From positions 7,040,700 through 7,104,699 of the forward strand of contig NC_063281.1 in assembly GCF_910591885.1 (NCBI RefSeq): 64,000 bases of DNA, written 5' to 3'. The notes under the pieces are model-generated. The model was not told the origin of the DNA. It was given only the letters and a program-made list of their open reading frames with translations, and did not search any database. Shown here piece after piece: positions 47,901 to 61,800 of this stretch; position 1 is the first letter of the stretch, and each line of letters begins with the position of its first letter. The stretch is from Bombus terrestris (taxonomy: Eukaryota; Arthropoda; Insecta; Hymenoptera; Apidae). The position numbers and the translations under genes are program-made.

Positions 47901-50900
47901 TCGTACACGTCTAGGTAACACGCGATCTCAAAGGATGAGAACAGATACTACTTTTACGATTTCAAGTTGAGATTTCATTGAAAACTTACTTTGTAGAAGT
48001 ACATAAACATATGGAGAACGATATTTATCGAAGAATTATTCAGTATCTAATGGAATACGGAAAAATAGGTGACACAAAATCTTCGTACGCGGTACAAGCT
48101 GTGCGTACTTTGAACGTGTTACGGCGGATTTGAGATGGGTGTAATCGCTTACGAAATGACATGCAAATGCAATGGGCATCCAAGGCGAGTCTGGTTTTTC
48201 AGGGCGTTACCCTCGGAAATTCTGGTCGGTTGGTTGGTCGATGGTGAACGTTGAGGGCGGCGCATCTGTCGGCGGAAGATTTATATCCCGAGGCCGAAGT
48301 TCCTCCACGGAGTTACCCGTTGCGATGTTACCTGACATTAGGCACGCCAACACGAAATACTTTCGGGTATCGTTCAGCCCCTTTACTATATCAATAATTG
48401 AAGTACTAAGTTATTAACTAATTGGAACCACTTCGTAGACAAATTAAGCGTGAAACGCTTGTCCAAATATAATTACCGTAACGGTTATTCACCTTTTTTG
48501 TTATAAAATTAAAATTTAGATCCTTTTCATGTTACCAAATACTTTTTAGAAATGTATCTTTAATTGTGTCTGTATTCACACTTGTCTGTATATCATATTT
48601 ATATACTTTTATCGATGAAGGACGAAGTAAGGAGTTATAAGTGATGATACTAACGACGCACGAAGGGATGAAATTCATCTATGAAGACTCGATAGAATAG
48701 CATCGCTGATGATCAACCACTTTTATGACCATGACGCCGAGGTTACCGAGTCCAGGCTCAAAATGGAGGACCTCTCCGACACGGCGAGAAAACGATGCGC
48801 TGCGGCGCGATTATACTCGGCTGCGAGGGCCGTCCGGTCTATCAAAACCCGCTCGGCTATACATCAATGCCATCTATACGTATAATTTCGATGTCGACTG
48901 CCACTCGTTTTATTTTCCGCGTGCAAAAGCGAAGGCGTACGCAGTATGATTTGAGGTTAGGTTGACCGGCATTGATGATGCGCGTACTTTTAGCGATTCC
49001 ATTCGATTGTATCTCGTTTGTCGGTTTCGACGGCGCAACATTTAGTTTTACGAAAATCTTGCTGCTAGCGAGTCTCGATGGAAAATACACGTTTCGAAAG
49101 GTTGAATATAATCTTTATCCTTTGTGTACTTAACCAACCAACGATGATGCGCTTACTTACCTAGCACAAAGTCATCGTGCGTATGATGAAAATGCGCAAC
49201 GCGTATCAAATCGGCGTATCTTTCTCTCGTTAGGCGGCGGCCAATATTGGTACACGATAAATCGTTAGTTAACGTAGCGAGACGCTAAAGAAGATGCACG
49301 GTAATATTGGCAGTTAAATGACACGGTATTATCCGAAGTAATAAATGTCACAATGCAGTGTAATGACTCTGTAATTTTGGTCACTTAACCGACGTTATAC
49401 CATCAGTTATAGACATGCGAGCGCCACGTTGTCGATCTTCATTTACTCGTGTGGTAACAGGTTGGCCAGATAACGCGCGATATTTATTGCATTTTCCACT
49501 TAGATACGAGGTGTTGCCTGATGTATCTTACTCGTCGTCGGACATTTTCGTAATCCATCATGCGCAACAGAATACGCGGACGCGTTTCACGAGTACATTC
49601 GTGGTCGGGCAGGGGGGCAGGGGCCACGGAATCGCTCTTTTATTGCATGCCTTCGTATTTCTTTCTCAGCCTGCTTTCTCAAGCTGACACTTAGGAATTA
49701 ACAGATCGCTCGGTGGCAATTAAACCCCCCAAAGTCTAACTCTCTACTCGCTGGTTCCCATGGTTGCACTATGCGCCTCGGCTCTTTGGACGGCGAAAAA
49801 AAGACCGCGCCGAAATGAAGGAAACATGGGGATTCGAAGAGGTTAAGGAGGGAAGGGAGGGTTGGGAGAGGAGGAAGACAGACATCATCGACAACCCTGG
49901 CGAACGGGGTACGTGAAGTTCCTCTGGTTGCGCCGGGGTCGTGAGAGCAGCGAGAAAAAAGGCCCAAGAGAAAAGAAAAAGCAGGCCAGAAAAGATACTG
50001 CTCCGTTGTGGAGGGCAATATTTACGAGAAGGGTTGGGTTCTGCGAGTTCCAACCATGGGACGTAATTGCACCGGCAGACTACTCTGATTTATTGGGTTA
50101 TTACAGATCCTGCGTAAGAAAAGTTCGACCCGCGTGGTGTATGGATTTCTCAACCGTTTCGCTATCTTTGTGGTTATTCAAGATGGCGTGGGAGTATGGA
50201 ACAAGAAAAACAGATTATTTTATATACTATCGTATGAGATAATTTTCATCTTTCTCAAGTTGTAGTTAGAATACAAAAATAAAAATTGTATGTTGTATGA
50301 GAAATGCTAAGAGTTGGCGTTAGGTTGGTTTTAGTCCGTTATCATTGATCGCGTGCTTGTTTTCAAACGCTGATTGTTCCGGGTTGTTGACGAGAAATGA
50401 CGGTCGATATTTTCCGTAATACGTTTATACAATGCGATTTTGCGTTTGAACGACAGACTGCGGTTGGTAAAGTTCTGTTACAGGACTGTAGAACCCTAGC
50501 GATTGAAAAGCACACGGAAGAAATATAATAAGGTCCATATATTTTAGTTTCTAACATTATGTTACGTGGTAGTTAAACAAATGTTTTGATATGAAATAAT
50601 TATAAGAGGGAAAACTTGATAAATTCGAAGATATGTCTTCTAGAAATAAATAATCAATTCACGTTGTTTCATAAAAAACGAGTAATCTTACTTTGGTTAT
50701 GTGAGTAATTCAATTTTAGTATGCACGAGCAATACTATTAATATTTTCGAAATGTTTAAGAAAGTAACAAAAACACATATTCAGCCCCAAAATCAAATGA
50801 AAAATTAACGATATATTGAATTTTGTAATTGCTTTTCTATAAAACACAGGAAATGTATCTTGTCATGTGTTTCATCCACAGCCATTAATTTCATTATTCT

Positions 50901-51159
50901 TAAAAGGCGACGATTCTTCTTATCGTAATGCGATACACCTATGATAGCATTTTGTCTAAAACTTTGATTGTTTCGAAAAAGCCAGTTAGTGCGGATTAGA
51001 AGATAAGTTGATAATATAAAAAAATAACATCAGGCTTTCAGAAACCTATGTAGAAAGTCCGAAGCTCTAAAATTTCATTCAAGTCCATTCTAGATCGAAT
51101 TGCTTTTTTGTTTTGACGTTAGGCGATAAATCTCGAAACTAGTGGGCCTTGGGGTACCA

Positions 51160-51198
51160 AAAAAAAAAAATATAAAAAAAATGAAATGAAAAAAAATC
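51160..51198 (+). repeat. A-rich stretch
   Basis: Runs of A interrupted by T and G, directly after GGGCCTTGGGGTACC. It could be the 3' tail of a degraded retroposon, but no body of an element is recognisable. Confidence 0.4.
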
Positions 51199-53099
51199 AG
51201 GATGCGAAAACGAGAGATGCATTTTACCAATAGATTTACGAGCCTATCCATCCTTGTAGCACGCACTTGCTGCACATATTCTCGAGAAAAGCTCGCCCCT
51301 GTATGTGTGCATTATACGTATATAAATATATCTAGGATTCCAGAAGAACGGTTCATTATTATAAGCCAGGAGGCGTAATTGTTTCCAAGGAACCGTCATG
51401 GCGAAGACCTTGCCTGGGAACGTCGAAGTGTTGGCAACCTTCTACAGGACGTTCCATCGATAGCGCCGCTAGTCACGACCATTCTACGTCTACCGATTCT
51501 AATACTCCGTTCGATGCGGTGGTACCGCGAACTTTCAGATTTCCACCGACGGGTCTGTCGGCGTGCTATGGTATACAAAGATGGTGTATGAATAAACTTG
51601 CGGATACGTGTATCGTAGCGAGCGTGTGTCGGTGTAGATCGAGATTAGATAAATTACAATTCGCCGTTGGCTTGATAGTCTGCGGTAAAATATAGAATTG
51701 AAAATTAGAAGTAACATTTTTTCCTTTTCGTGCGCGCATGAAAATAGCGTGCACGCGCGCCTACGGTCACTCAGTTTCATAAGATCACCGTTAGAACTTG
51801 CCTGATATTGTTCCTTCTGTTTCAGGTGTTCGTCATTCGTGAGCTCATGACGCATTCTTGATGGCGTTCTTCAGGATCTGACGACGAACCAAGAGGAAAT
51901 GATAGCCGTATTGATTCGATGTTTTTGAATTTATCTAATAATAAACGTGTATATCTCTACCTTTTTCTCGTACCTACGATGTTTATCATTATCGACTGGA
52001 AGATTTTTCCGAGGTTGTCTTTTCCGGTTCTTCTAGTTTACATATTCGAAAAACGGAAAAGGCACAGAAAATGTAATGAATACTGGACAAAAAATTTGGC
52101 CGCGAACGCTGAATAACGGCAATCTAGTTTAATCTTGGCACGCCCATTACACACTGCACCGCGAACCTATTACATCATGATCGCACTAGATAGGGAGTCT
52201 ATCTATAACGAACCCTGATTCTGTGCCTACCTGTGATACGTATAAGGTACAATTAAAATTCGAAAAAATTCCTGGAAACCAGTTTCAGCCTGGTTGAAAT
52301 ATTTCGCTACGGGGTGGCCACCCAGCAATGTCGATTCAGGATGATCACATTTAATTACCGATTTCTAGTTATTCATCCAAATTTTCTATTCGTCGGCGAT
52401 CGATGATTTATTTGGTTTCCCAACCGATCAAATTAATCGATCGTGTGCGAATAGCGCGTAAGATATATGAGAGATACGTACTCACCATATGATCACGACA
52501 ATTGTCAGGCTCGTGATAATAAAGTAAACAAATTAGCTGATACAGGCTGATATCCACGGAAGCGAGTGCATATATGTATAAATTATTATTCACGCAGTTC
52601 AATTTTGCGATCAACATGAACTGGCCATATTCTAAGGTGGATGTTTACGATTTAACTTGCTGAACGTCAATTTGTGCCTAGAAGGGTGAATTTTATTTTT
52701 GTAAGTACCACGCGTTTTACAATGTATATAGGTGTATGGCGTGAAACAATATGATCGCACGCGAGTGCTGAGTGCTCGTGACTGATGTCTTCATGTACCG
52801 ACTCCATTGTTGCGTCCATAGTCATTGTAATTTTCGCTTCACGCCAGAAAAATCAATAATCGATAGCTTGGTAATAACGCCGTCGTGTTTCCCGGAATGG
52901 AATATTACTCGTTCGGCTGCATTCGCAGTCGGAGAATATATTTTCCCATTTTCACATCGTAAACAGGTCTCGTTGGCAAATCGTCGGTTGAGACCACATA
53001 TATAGTGGCTTGATTCCATATTGCTTCTTGGAAACCAATTTTCTCCCACGAACGCAACGTGTTACATTACACGTGGAAATAATTTATCGATTACTTTCG

Positions 53100-54050
53100 T
53101 ATTTTACACTGTCGCGAATTTGAGCAACGACGGCCATACCGAACCGCGAGACACGGGGGGCATGGCCACCATTTTGAAAGATGGTGCATCCTGCAAGCCG
53201 TGCAACCTACACCCACGCAAAGGTAAGGCCGTTGAGAAAACTCAGACTACTACAACCACCCACGTTTGATTCCCATTGGCCGAGCCGTCCTCACCCATAA
53301 GATACCACACCACCCACGGCCTACGGACCCCGTGCAGGTCACTGCCAGTTCTCTACAGGGTGTCCCTAATATACAAACTTCAAATACTCTTGAGACTGGC
53401 CCATTAAACACGACCAAATGATTGCGGAAATGCATCATACCCGAAGAAAGTTATCGAGAAAGTCTACATCAGAAAATGCGATCAAAAATATCCGTGAGAA
53501 AACAAAACTTAAACTTCAAGGAGTTTGGCAAATTTGACGAGTACAGATTGAATTCGGTTGAATCAGTTGCCGATATGAAAATTCTAGTTGGCGAAATTTT
53601 TTTCAATACACGTGCTAGACGCACACTTAGCGAGAGGGAATAGGAAGAGAAGATCGAGGAGCCCTCGACACGACTTTGCCGGCGCTCGGATTACAGTGGG
53701 TTAGACCAGCGCTAGATTATCTCAGTGACGGTAAGTATAGGTTAGATCGGCAACTCTAACCCATCTTGCGGCCATACCAGGAGCATTGCTTCCCCGAACA
53801 CGTAAGTCCCGCACTCTCGGGGCACGTCGAGCCACGCGATAATTCATGGAACTTTATGCGCACCTCGTGTAATGCCAGTTCCTGTTTTTTTTGGCCGTCA
53901 TGACGCGGCATAGTGAGCCACGGTGCTGCACGAGCCTTAAAGAATCGCATGGGTGGTACTTTTCAAGGTGAACTGCCGTTGAAAATCCGTGAGCATAAAA
54001 GACGACTGGCCGAGTAAGTCGCTTCACGAAGCTACCATAATATAATGGAA
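53100..54050. other. Compositionally odd segment, possible old mobile-element remnant
   Basis: GC-richer than both flanks. It contains CAGGGTGTCCC near 53357, a 73-codon Lys/Glu/Arg-rich frame (53422-53643), a strong donor-like CG|GTAAGTATAGG near 53731 and a T8 run near 53886. No transposase or reverse transcriptase motif and no clear terminal repeats are visible, so class and boundaries are unknown. Confidence 0.25.
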
Positions 54051-55218
54051 TAAATACAAGAAAATGAACGAACGAAGTTCTTCATTTTATATATATTTTT
54101 ATATGTTGTTTACATATGAGATCGTATTATCTACGTTTTTATTTTAATTAGCCGCGTTAATGACTGTGGTTAATTTAGTATGAATATCAGGGTGAAATAT
54201 CATCCGGTCTATACATTTTATATCGTAGCTGTTAGAGCGCTATGAAATTGCATCACCTTTGATCGAGAGATTAAACGATTTTACTAGTTGCCAGATAAAA
54301 TCGGCCAAGCTACTTTATATATACATTGTTACAGCATGATTTTGTATGTTTTAAGATTGTCAGTCGCTCGCGGGGAGATGGAATCTGTAGCGGCGCCTCG
54401 CATTAAAGACTACAATTTTTCCATTCCGGGGCCACTAAATTTTACTACAATTAACGCTGGCAGCAAATTGCTACTGCCGATCGCGGAGATAACCTAATTA
54501 CTACATAATATCAGGTAGAGTTGTTGTTACGATGTACCGGTGTGGTAGGAGGGGAAATTTAAGTACAGCCGAGGCTTTAGCACCAGCGCGACGGTGGGAT
54601 AATTTTTCCTCTGATTATGGGCACGTGCAATATTTCCATTAGTTGTCAATTTAGTTGTCGGCACCTGATGGACGTACGTTGGATATATGTACCTGCAACC
54701 GTTCCGGGAATAATTAACAATAAATTATCCACGGAAGCTATCATTACGGTAGCTAATCGTGACAAATTGACCGTTATATTATTAAACAGCTTACAAACGC
54801 TAATTGCGTGACTCGTGTGAATCGTTTGAACGAGAGCAAGTGGCTGATTGTAAGTGAATAATGGACACTTAGGCCGATCGTTTCGAATCATAGATCGAGT
54901 CGAGTAATTGACTTTCTTTCGATAATTCGATCCTACGGTAAATAGCACATAGGCCGAGATAAAATTTAATATTATAACCTTGTCCGATGAAATTCGAAGT
55001 GCGTCGAGGATATACCGTTACTTCGTGGTCATTGGGTTCGTTAATTACGTACATACATACATATAAGATAGAATCTCGCTTAATTAGGTGATGAACTACC
55101 GGACAGATCGCGAAGAAGCTTATATCTTATATAGCGTCTCCTCGAAAACTCCTTTTCAATTGGATTTTCCTGTAAAACATTGTTATGGAAGAAATCTTTT
55201 TCGTGCTTTATCAAAAGT

Positions 55219-55257
55219 CATAAGTACTAAGGTACTAAGGTACATAAGTACTAAGGT
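55219..55257. repeat. Short tandem duplication
   Basis: CATAAGTACTAAGGT occurs at 55219-55233 and exactly again at 55243-55257, with a partial ACTAAGGTA copy between them. Confidence 0.8.
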
Positions 55258-57399
55258 GCTTAAGAAATTGCTGGAACAAGGTTGTTGAAAATAGTCTGAA
55301 GCACGACGTGGCCAATAATTTTCCCACCATTGGTAGCAAAGCGTTTCAGAGGGAATCTTTCAGAGGACGCCACGATGCACGTCTAAAACGCAAAGTTAAT
55401 CAACCTGCTGACAGATGGCAGAGGCAGTATCGCAAATTGTGGGTAAGCCTTTACCAAGTACCGAAAAATATCAGCAAATATTCTGACGTGTTGAAAACTC
55501 GATTAACTAATGATAGAAGAGCAAACGAGCAGCCACTTCGTGCATCGATAATTTAACAAGAAAATACTGTAATATCGAATAAATATACATACATATAGAA
55601 AATCACCACTTGATGGATGTCGATTACACTAAAAAGAGTAAGAAAATGAAAAACAATAATGTCTTCTATTTAGCAAATGAACGGTTCTTTTACACTTCTA
55701 CCGTTATTACTTATCGTGCCGCTGTTATAGCAGAGTAACTGAAAAATTAACTCGTGTAATTTAGAGCGGCGTTTAAGTTGATCGCCACGCTCTTAACGGA
55801 TCCATTACGTTATCCTTGTTAAACCAACACGTACAGAGCGAAAACGCTTGTTCGCCGGCGCAACATGCAATCTTGAATTTAGAATTTCGATAACGCCATA
55901 CAATAAAACCTGTTTTTCCCGCATCGAACTCATCGATGCAATATATATTGAGAAGTATTAGTCCGGTTCCCAAGATGGTTCGTTGAACAACCTATGCCTA
56001 TGTAGGAATTCACGAGGTTCATCGACGGGACACAGCAAATGATTTTATACTTTGGAGCGATTTCAATTTCTCTTCTTTCCTCTTGACACCAACGTTGCGA
56101 ACGATTCCTCGTAATACGGGTCCCCGATCAAAGTGTAGAGCCGTTCACGATCTCGCACAATCGCATATCCAAGGGAGTCGAAAGTGCGAAGCGTTTACAC
56201 CGGTATTTGAACTTCGCTGATGACGGTAATCACGCTCGCTCGACGCTTCAATTGCACGTTTCGTCGGGTTTCTGCGCCTCGGTTACTTTACGATCGGGAG
56301 TAACCCAGCGTGGTGGTCAGGATCGTGTCCTCTTCGTCAATCTCTATCCACGAGACCTTCTCCAATATCTTTTTACTCATTTTTCAGCTTCGCTTCTTTG
56401 ACTATCCTTTCTCCACGTTTCGGTAAATTAACGATAGGCGCACGTTCCTGCGGAGTCGAGTAAATTTCTATATTTTTTCTTCAATGTTTACTGTAAGACT
56501 GATGGAATTTACCTTTGTTTGCACTTTCCTTATCCAATTTCTATTTAATCGACTGAGTTATACTTAGCAAATGTAAATTTAATTGTAATAAATTTGTCTG
56601 ATGTTTACGATACACGAGTGAAATTATAATTGCAAATTAATATAAAATGATTGGTTTCAATAATGATAGGAATTAAGTAATTTAACAAGGCGCCATATAA
56701 TATTTGTATATAGTACACAATATGAAATTATGTACTCCGCGGAGAACGAACGTTTTTGTAAGATAGCAAAACGATAAGACGGTGTTAATTATAAATAAAA
56801 GAGTGTGGCAGTTTGATGAGTTTATCCTGTCATTAATCGTTACCAGGGTAGAAAATGCGACGCTTCTGGTGGCATTGCGGTGCTCTTAGTGTGCCACGGA
56901 AATTCTAGGATTCTCAACAACCATGCGGCCACGGTTGGCATTATTTGAAGTGTTTCTATACGCGGATGAGTTATTACCGTAAATTACTATTGTTACGACT
57001 TCCCTGGGCGCGCGTTACCGTAATCTTTTTGACACGTAGCGCGACACACGGTGCCTTTCAATTCGCCTGAAATTCAAATTAGCCGTGCTTCAATGTATTA
57101 TCCCATGGCGGTCTCTGGCGAGCGCGCGAGCGCGTACTTCCTGATACCCGTTGACAACCGTAGAAATCACGCTGTCAAAATATTTTTCAGGCCGACCGCT
57201 TTTTCCAACCGCGTGTTCAATATTCACTGATGTGACAGCGATGGCCGCGGGATTGCGCATAATTTCACCGCGCGACGATTTTCGACTCGTTACAGAATCA
57301 TCGCTAAGAGCCAACGAGGACGCGATGGCTAAAAATACCAAGAATATTTCGTTCGGATTCATTGTGTTTCGGCTGAATGCGTTCTCCTTCCTGGATGTG

Positions 57400-58110
57400 T
57401 CTCGGCTCGTGAGTCGTGAGACTTCGCTCGATCTTCTGGTCTAAGAGGAAACAAGAAGAAGAGAAGAAGAAGAAAAAGAAAAGGAAGAGGAAGGAAAAAA
57501 AGGAAACGTTCCATGGAGACGGTGGCGCGGAGACGCGGCGACACGGTCGTTCCACGGTGTTCGGAAGGATGCTGCGACATTATCCTTTCCATGTAGCGAG
57601 CGCATCGACGACGAATGCACGAGGAACGCGCTTGTATCGAAAGGCTATACGTACGTGTATAAGTATACAGACACGAGTAGCATACAAGCGGAGATCGCAC
57701 GCACGCGGCCAACAGAGCGCACCGGTTCGACCGGAATCGAAGCTCCGTCGAAGCCCAGCCAGTCTCCGCGGCTCGATCTCTCACGAGAGAGCCGTGAGCG
57801 CGTGCATGAACGCACGCACACGCAAGCAGGAACACGCGCGGAAAGTCGAAGCCAAAGCCCAGCAGTCGGTGGACGCTTTGATGTGGCCGCCGCCGCCGCT
57901 ACCTTCGCCACCCTGAATACCTTTATATCTCGCTCTGCTGGCTCTCTCTCTTTCTTTCGCATTGTCCTGCCGCATAGTCTCGTCCCTCTTTCGCTTTCTC
58001 TCCTACTTTGTAGCTGCACCACGCTCTCGACTTCGTTCCGCAATTCATCTCGGTGTCCTCGCGGACTGAACTTCACCCCCTGTCGAGACAACCGAGTGTG
58101 ACGATGCTCT
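57400..58110. promoter_or_regulatory. CpG-rich promoter-like block
   Basis: Among the most CpG-rich blocks of the right half. It begins with a purine tract (57443-57508) and continues with CG-rich sequence and a CCGCCGCCGCC run near 57888. Long frames are open on both strands at once (57655-58101 + and 57645-58133 -), which points to composition rather than coding. It is a plausible transcription start region for a plus-strand gene whose next exon would be 58418-58878. Confidence 0.35.
57443..57508 (+). repeat. Purine (GAA/AAG) tract
   Basis: About 65 bases of almost pure A and G on the plus strand. It could form triplex DNA or act as a splicing-enhancer-like sequence if transcribed. Confidence 0.7.
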
Positions 58111-58417
58111 AGCTTGCCTTGTGACACGATCAATTCCTCCCTTTCGTTTTTTCCATCGGCGAGGAAATCCGGATTCGTGGATTTCTAGGAAAAAGAAATG
58201 AGCAATGCAGGAGCGATAATTTCCTAGTAATCGTTAATCCTTATGTTCTAGTAAAATATCGAAAGCTTTCGATTTTAATATTCCCTTCGCAAATTAATCT
58301 TCGCTTGAATCTTTCATCCTAATCTATATGGCAAAGGATTGAAATTCTTTACTGCTTAAAAGTACAACAAAGTTGAAACTTTAGAAAAAATGACCTGGAT
58401 TTCATTCATTGTTACAG

Positions 58418-58878
58418 AGGATGTCCCCAATTTCTGGATGGAGATATAGTTTGGACGGGAGAGAAAACGGTTGCAGAGTACGTATCGACACGTCGATCAA
58501 AGGAGCACGAAAGAGTGACGGAAAGCAAAATCCTCGGCGATGCCCGACGTGGCCGGAATGTGGGATGTAGAAAAAGTGGTGACGTCCCTTTCCCCCGCTT
58601 TGGCGGTACCGATAGCAACAGCACGAGGATATCGCGGAGCTTGCGTTCCTGCGGGATCAGGAAAGAGGACGACTCTTGGCCAGCACCTGTAGCACGTAAC
58701 CGTGTGTCCATCTGTCCACCCGTACCATCGGTGGGAAGGCAAGGCCTGACTTCTTGCAGCGCAATCAATCGAGCCGCCGCCGTTGCCAGTTTCTATTCCT
58801 CTTTTCGTTCCCATCTTCTCTTCAACTTCATCTTTTCCGCTCACCACCTTCGATACCCTTCTGCTATCTGCTATCTAG
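58418..58878 (+). other. Possible 5' UTR exon of a gene beyond the window
   Basis: Bounded by an acceptor (CATTGTTACAG) and a consensus donor (CTATCTAG|GTGAGTTTAG). It is GC-richer than both flanks. No long frame runs through it in the sense direction without weak starts; the first ATG (58421) opens 49 codons. It would fit a non-coding leader exon. No coding partner exon is visible before 64 kb. Confidence 0.3.
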
Positions 58879-58879
58879 G

Positions 58880-61800
58880 TGAGTTTAGAACCTCTTGGAA
58901 CATAATCTGACTTCAAGTACCCAGGAATTTTGATTGCGTTGCAATTTTACTCTTGCCTTGACATTTTTTTTCCTTCGGAGAAGCGCGGTACTAGGGATTC
59001 GAAATACCAGGAATGTGACGTACTCGCGATTTGAGATACTAATTTTCTATAGGTTCATGGAGCCTGTCGATATTCTTGAATTTTAGTTTTTTCGCTTATT
59101 GTCACACCACTGTACCAACTGACGCTAAATAGTTTATCTATGATTATCAATTTGTAAATTTCTGGTTAAATGGAAAGATTGTGATCAGTTACAGCTGTAA
59201 ACAAATTCTAATCATAAAGAGTCAAGGATTGAAATTGTACTAGAAATTTGACACAGGTGCTACGAATGTAAAATAGTAGAAATGTAAAATTATAATACAA
59301 TATCAAAAGTCGAAGGCATTAGGATTCTTTAAATTAACTTATCTTAGATTTCATACTTCGACAAGTGTGACGATTGCAAATACGACAGTCGCAACTCGCA
59401 AAGACGTAATTTCATTATGGGAAAGACACGGTCCAGCTAAAGGCGTAGTCGAATCGCGGAGCTCGTTGTTCAAGTTTTTAGCTCAAAACAGGTACCGGTG
59501 TTTTGCGGTGCGCGTAAAAGAGAGCCTCGTGCGTGCCACGTATGAAGAGAGTTACGCAAGGCTTCTTAATTTCTTTTCCTCGCGGTGAACCGGCGAAAGA
59601 ACCGTGGCCTTGACGATTCTACCGAATCAACGTCGAGATCTTCTCCGTTACGTCATACCTTTGATCTTCCATATTCAACATTTTTTACGCCCTCAGAGGA
59701 AGCATAACGTGACAACGATGACAATAAGAGACTGGGAACCGTAGCTCGTAGGACCAGAAATTCGCAACGGGCCAGAAATTCAAACAGGTCAAAATCTGCA
59801 TACCTATCGACCGTTCCTTGGATCCTAGTCTCTATTTCTCTCAATATAGAAAACAATAGAACTAGAAGGTGACCAACGAAGACAAGACAAACGATGGGTG
59901 GCAGGATCGAGAGTCACGCTTTCAACTTTTCCTATTTCAGCAATCGTATTATCTTAGCTTTTCTCTGACATGGTTCAGCGTCGAAGTCAAACTAAGATGT
60001 ATATAGTTTCGGCTTTTCTTTTTTATTTTAGACGTGGTATTTTTTTCAGGAAAAAAAGAAGAAGAAAAGATTCGACCATGAAGATCGTTCGTTATCTGGA
60101 AGATAACGCGACTCGTTGTTCGCAGAATAATTAAGCTGAATGTTTGAATCGTAGAGCCGAATAATAATGACGATGCTCCACGCGGCGGTACTCACAGTAC
60201 CGGCACAATATAATTAACAGTAGCCGTGTACACATGCGGAGCAACAATTGCCGGCTCCTCTTTGAAAGAGAGACCACCTCCGGAGGCGATAATTTATTAT
60301 TTTTATAGGGAGCTATTCATCAATGGCTGCGGTCTCTGCCACGGTTCCTATACCGTCGTCAGGTCACCCACAGTAGATGAAAGAGAGGGAACAGGTGTCC
60401 AGATTTGACGAGGAGAAGCTTAATTGTCTTCTTCCGCAGAAAAAACTATCTCTCGGTATCTTGTTATTTATGATGAGAAAGAAGAGTGTAGTAATTAAAT
60501 GTTAACTTGGATCGTGTAATAGTTTAGAGGAAGAATCCTTCATAAAGCATTTCGTGGAAAAGTCAGTTTAATTTTCCATTTAGATCTTCTATAAGTCTAA
60601 TATTCTCTTTGATTCTTCAAATATAAAAGAGGAAAGAGACGAAATTAGTTCATTCATTTTCAGCGACTCCGCTAGGCAATACGTTGTCTAAACACTTCAT
60701 TTTTAGCTTCTAAACGATCATACTATATAATATTGATTTTTAAGTGTTAAGATAGGTCGTGTAATACTTTAAAGAGATACACTTGTTTATGAAGCACATT
60801 TTACGGAAAAGATCATCCGAATCTTCTGGTTCGCTATTTAAGAAACTTAATATTCTTTCTGTTTTTTAAAAAAATGAAGGGAGAAAGAAGAAATCCATTT
60901 TCGAAGACGCGAACAGGTTTCCTCTAAACAGTTTTCGATTATTTACATTGACAATATTAATATTTGACTATCCAATGAACCGCTTCTGATCTTGTCTTAG
61001 AAATGACAAAATGTCACCTTTGGTTTTGAATATCTCGTTTAATCGACGCTACATTTTTAAAATCCAAATGGCCCTAGACATTTGTGCAACTCTGTAGACG
61101 AAACGATCGGCTGCCAGGCACGATTCTAATTTCCATCCACTGTACTTTCATGGATGTTCACAGCGGTCAGATCGCTTTGCTCTATTTGCATTTAAACGGC
61201 TCGCTATGGTTGACAAATGAGGCCGATATTATCGGACAATCGATTGCCAGGCTGAAGGAATCGCTTTGCTCGCGCCCGCCAAGCCGGCAAATCTCTTAAC
61301 TTCGCGAGCCCCGATTCAGGAAAGGGCCGGGAAGAGGAGAACAATCGGGCCTGCGACATGCCTCTACAAGCGGATTCCGTGTTCTCCGTGTCTGCCTGTT
61401 CTCTCTCCGTGTTCCTCGTCCTCCTTCTTCGTCTCGTCCCCTACCCTTTTCCCCTTTTGTTCACTGTCTGTTTTTGTGCGACTCATTTCGTCCGAGACAC
61501 CCGTGAATTTGCTGGTTCTATGGGAACCAACAAAACCAATAAGATGCATGCTTTCGCTAAAGATCTCGCGAAGTTTACTGCTTTAAGCCATTGAATGATA
61601 AAAAAAATTATTTTTTTCTAATAGCGTCTACATTTTTCTATTTTCTTTTTATTTTCTTTTTTTAAGATGTGGCATCTAAAAGAGTTCGAAATTATATATT
61701 ATACTCTGTATTCTCTCTGTTGCGGATAGTGTTGCTATAATATTTTGTGAATCAATTTGGAATTTTTATAGTTTCGGTGAATAATAAGTGAAAGTAGATG

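Larger units (their letters stand above)
42020..57400. other. Gene-poor region with CpG-rich patches
   Basis: No protein gene recognised over about 15 kb. CpG-rich patches lie at about 42250-42560, 44500-45000, 46650-46900, 48170-48350, 49600-50060 and 53100-54030, and open frames there follow GC content rather than any domain. Notable items are the paired GGGGCCCC words near 44.85-44.92 kb, an A-rich stretch near 51160-51200, a composition anomaly at 53.1-54.05 kb and a short tandem repeat near 55.22 kb. Confidence 0.5.

Noticed and set aside
57645..58133. Long open frames on both strands (148 and 162 codons)
   Set aside because: Open on both strands at once in CpG-rich DNA, Arg/Ser-rich and without any domain; typical of composition.
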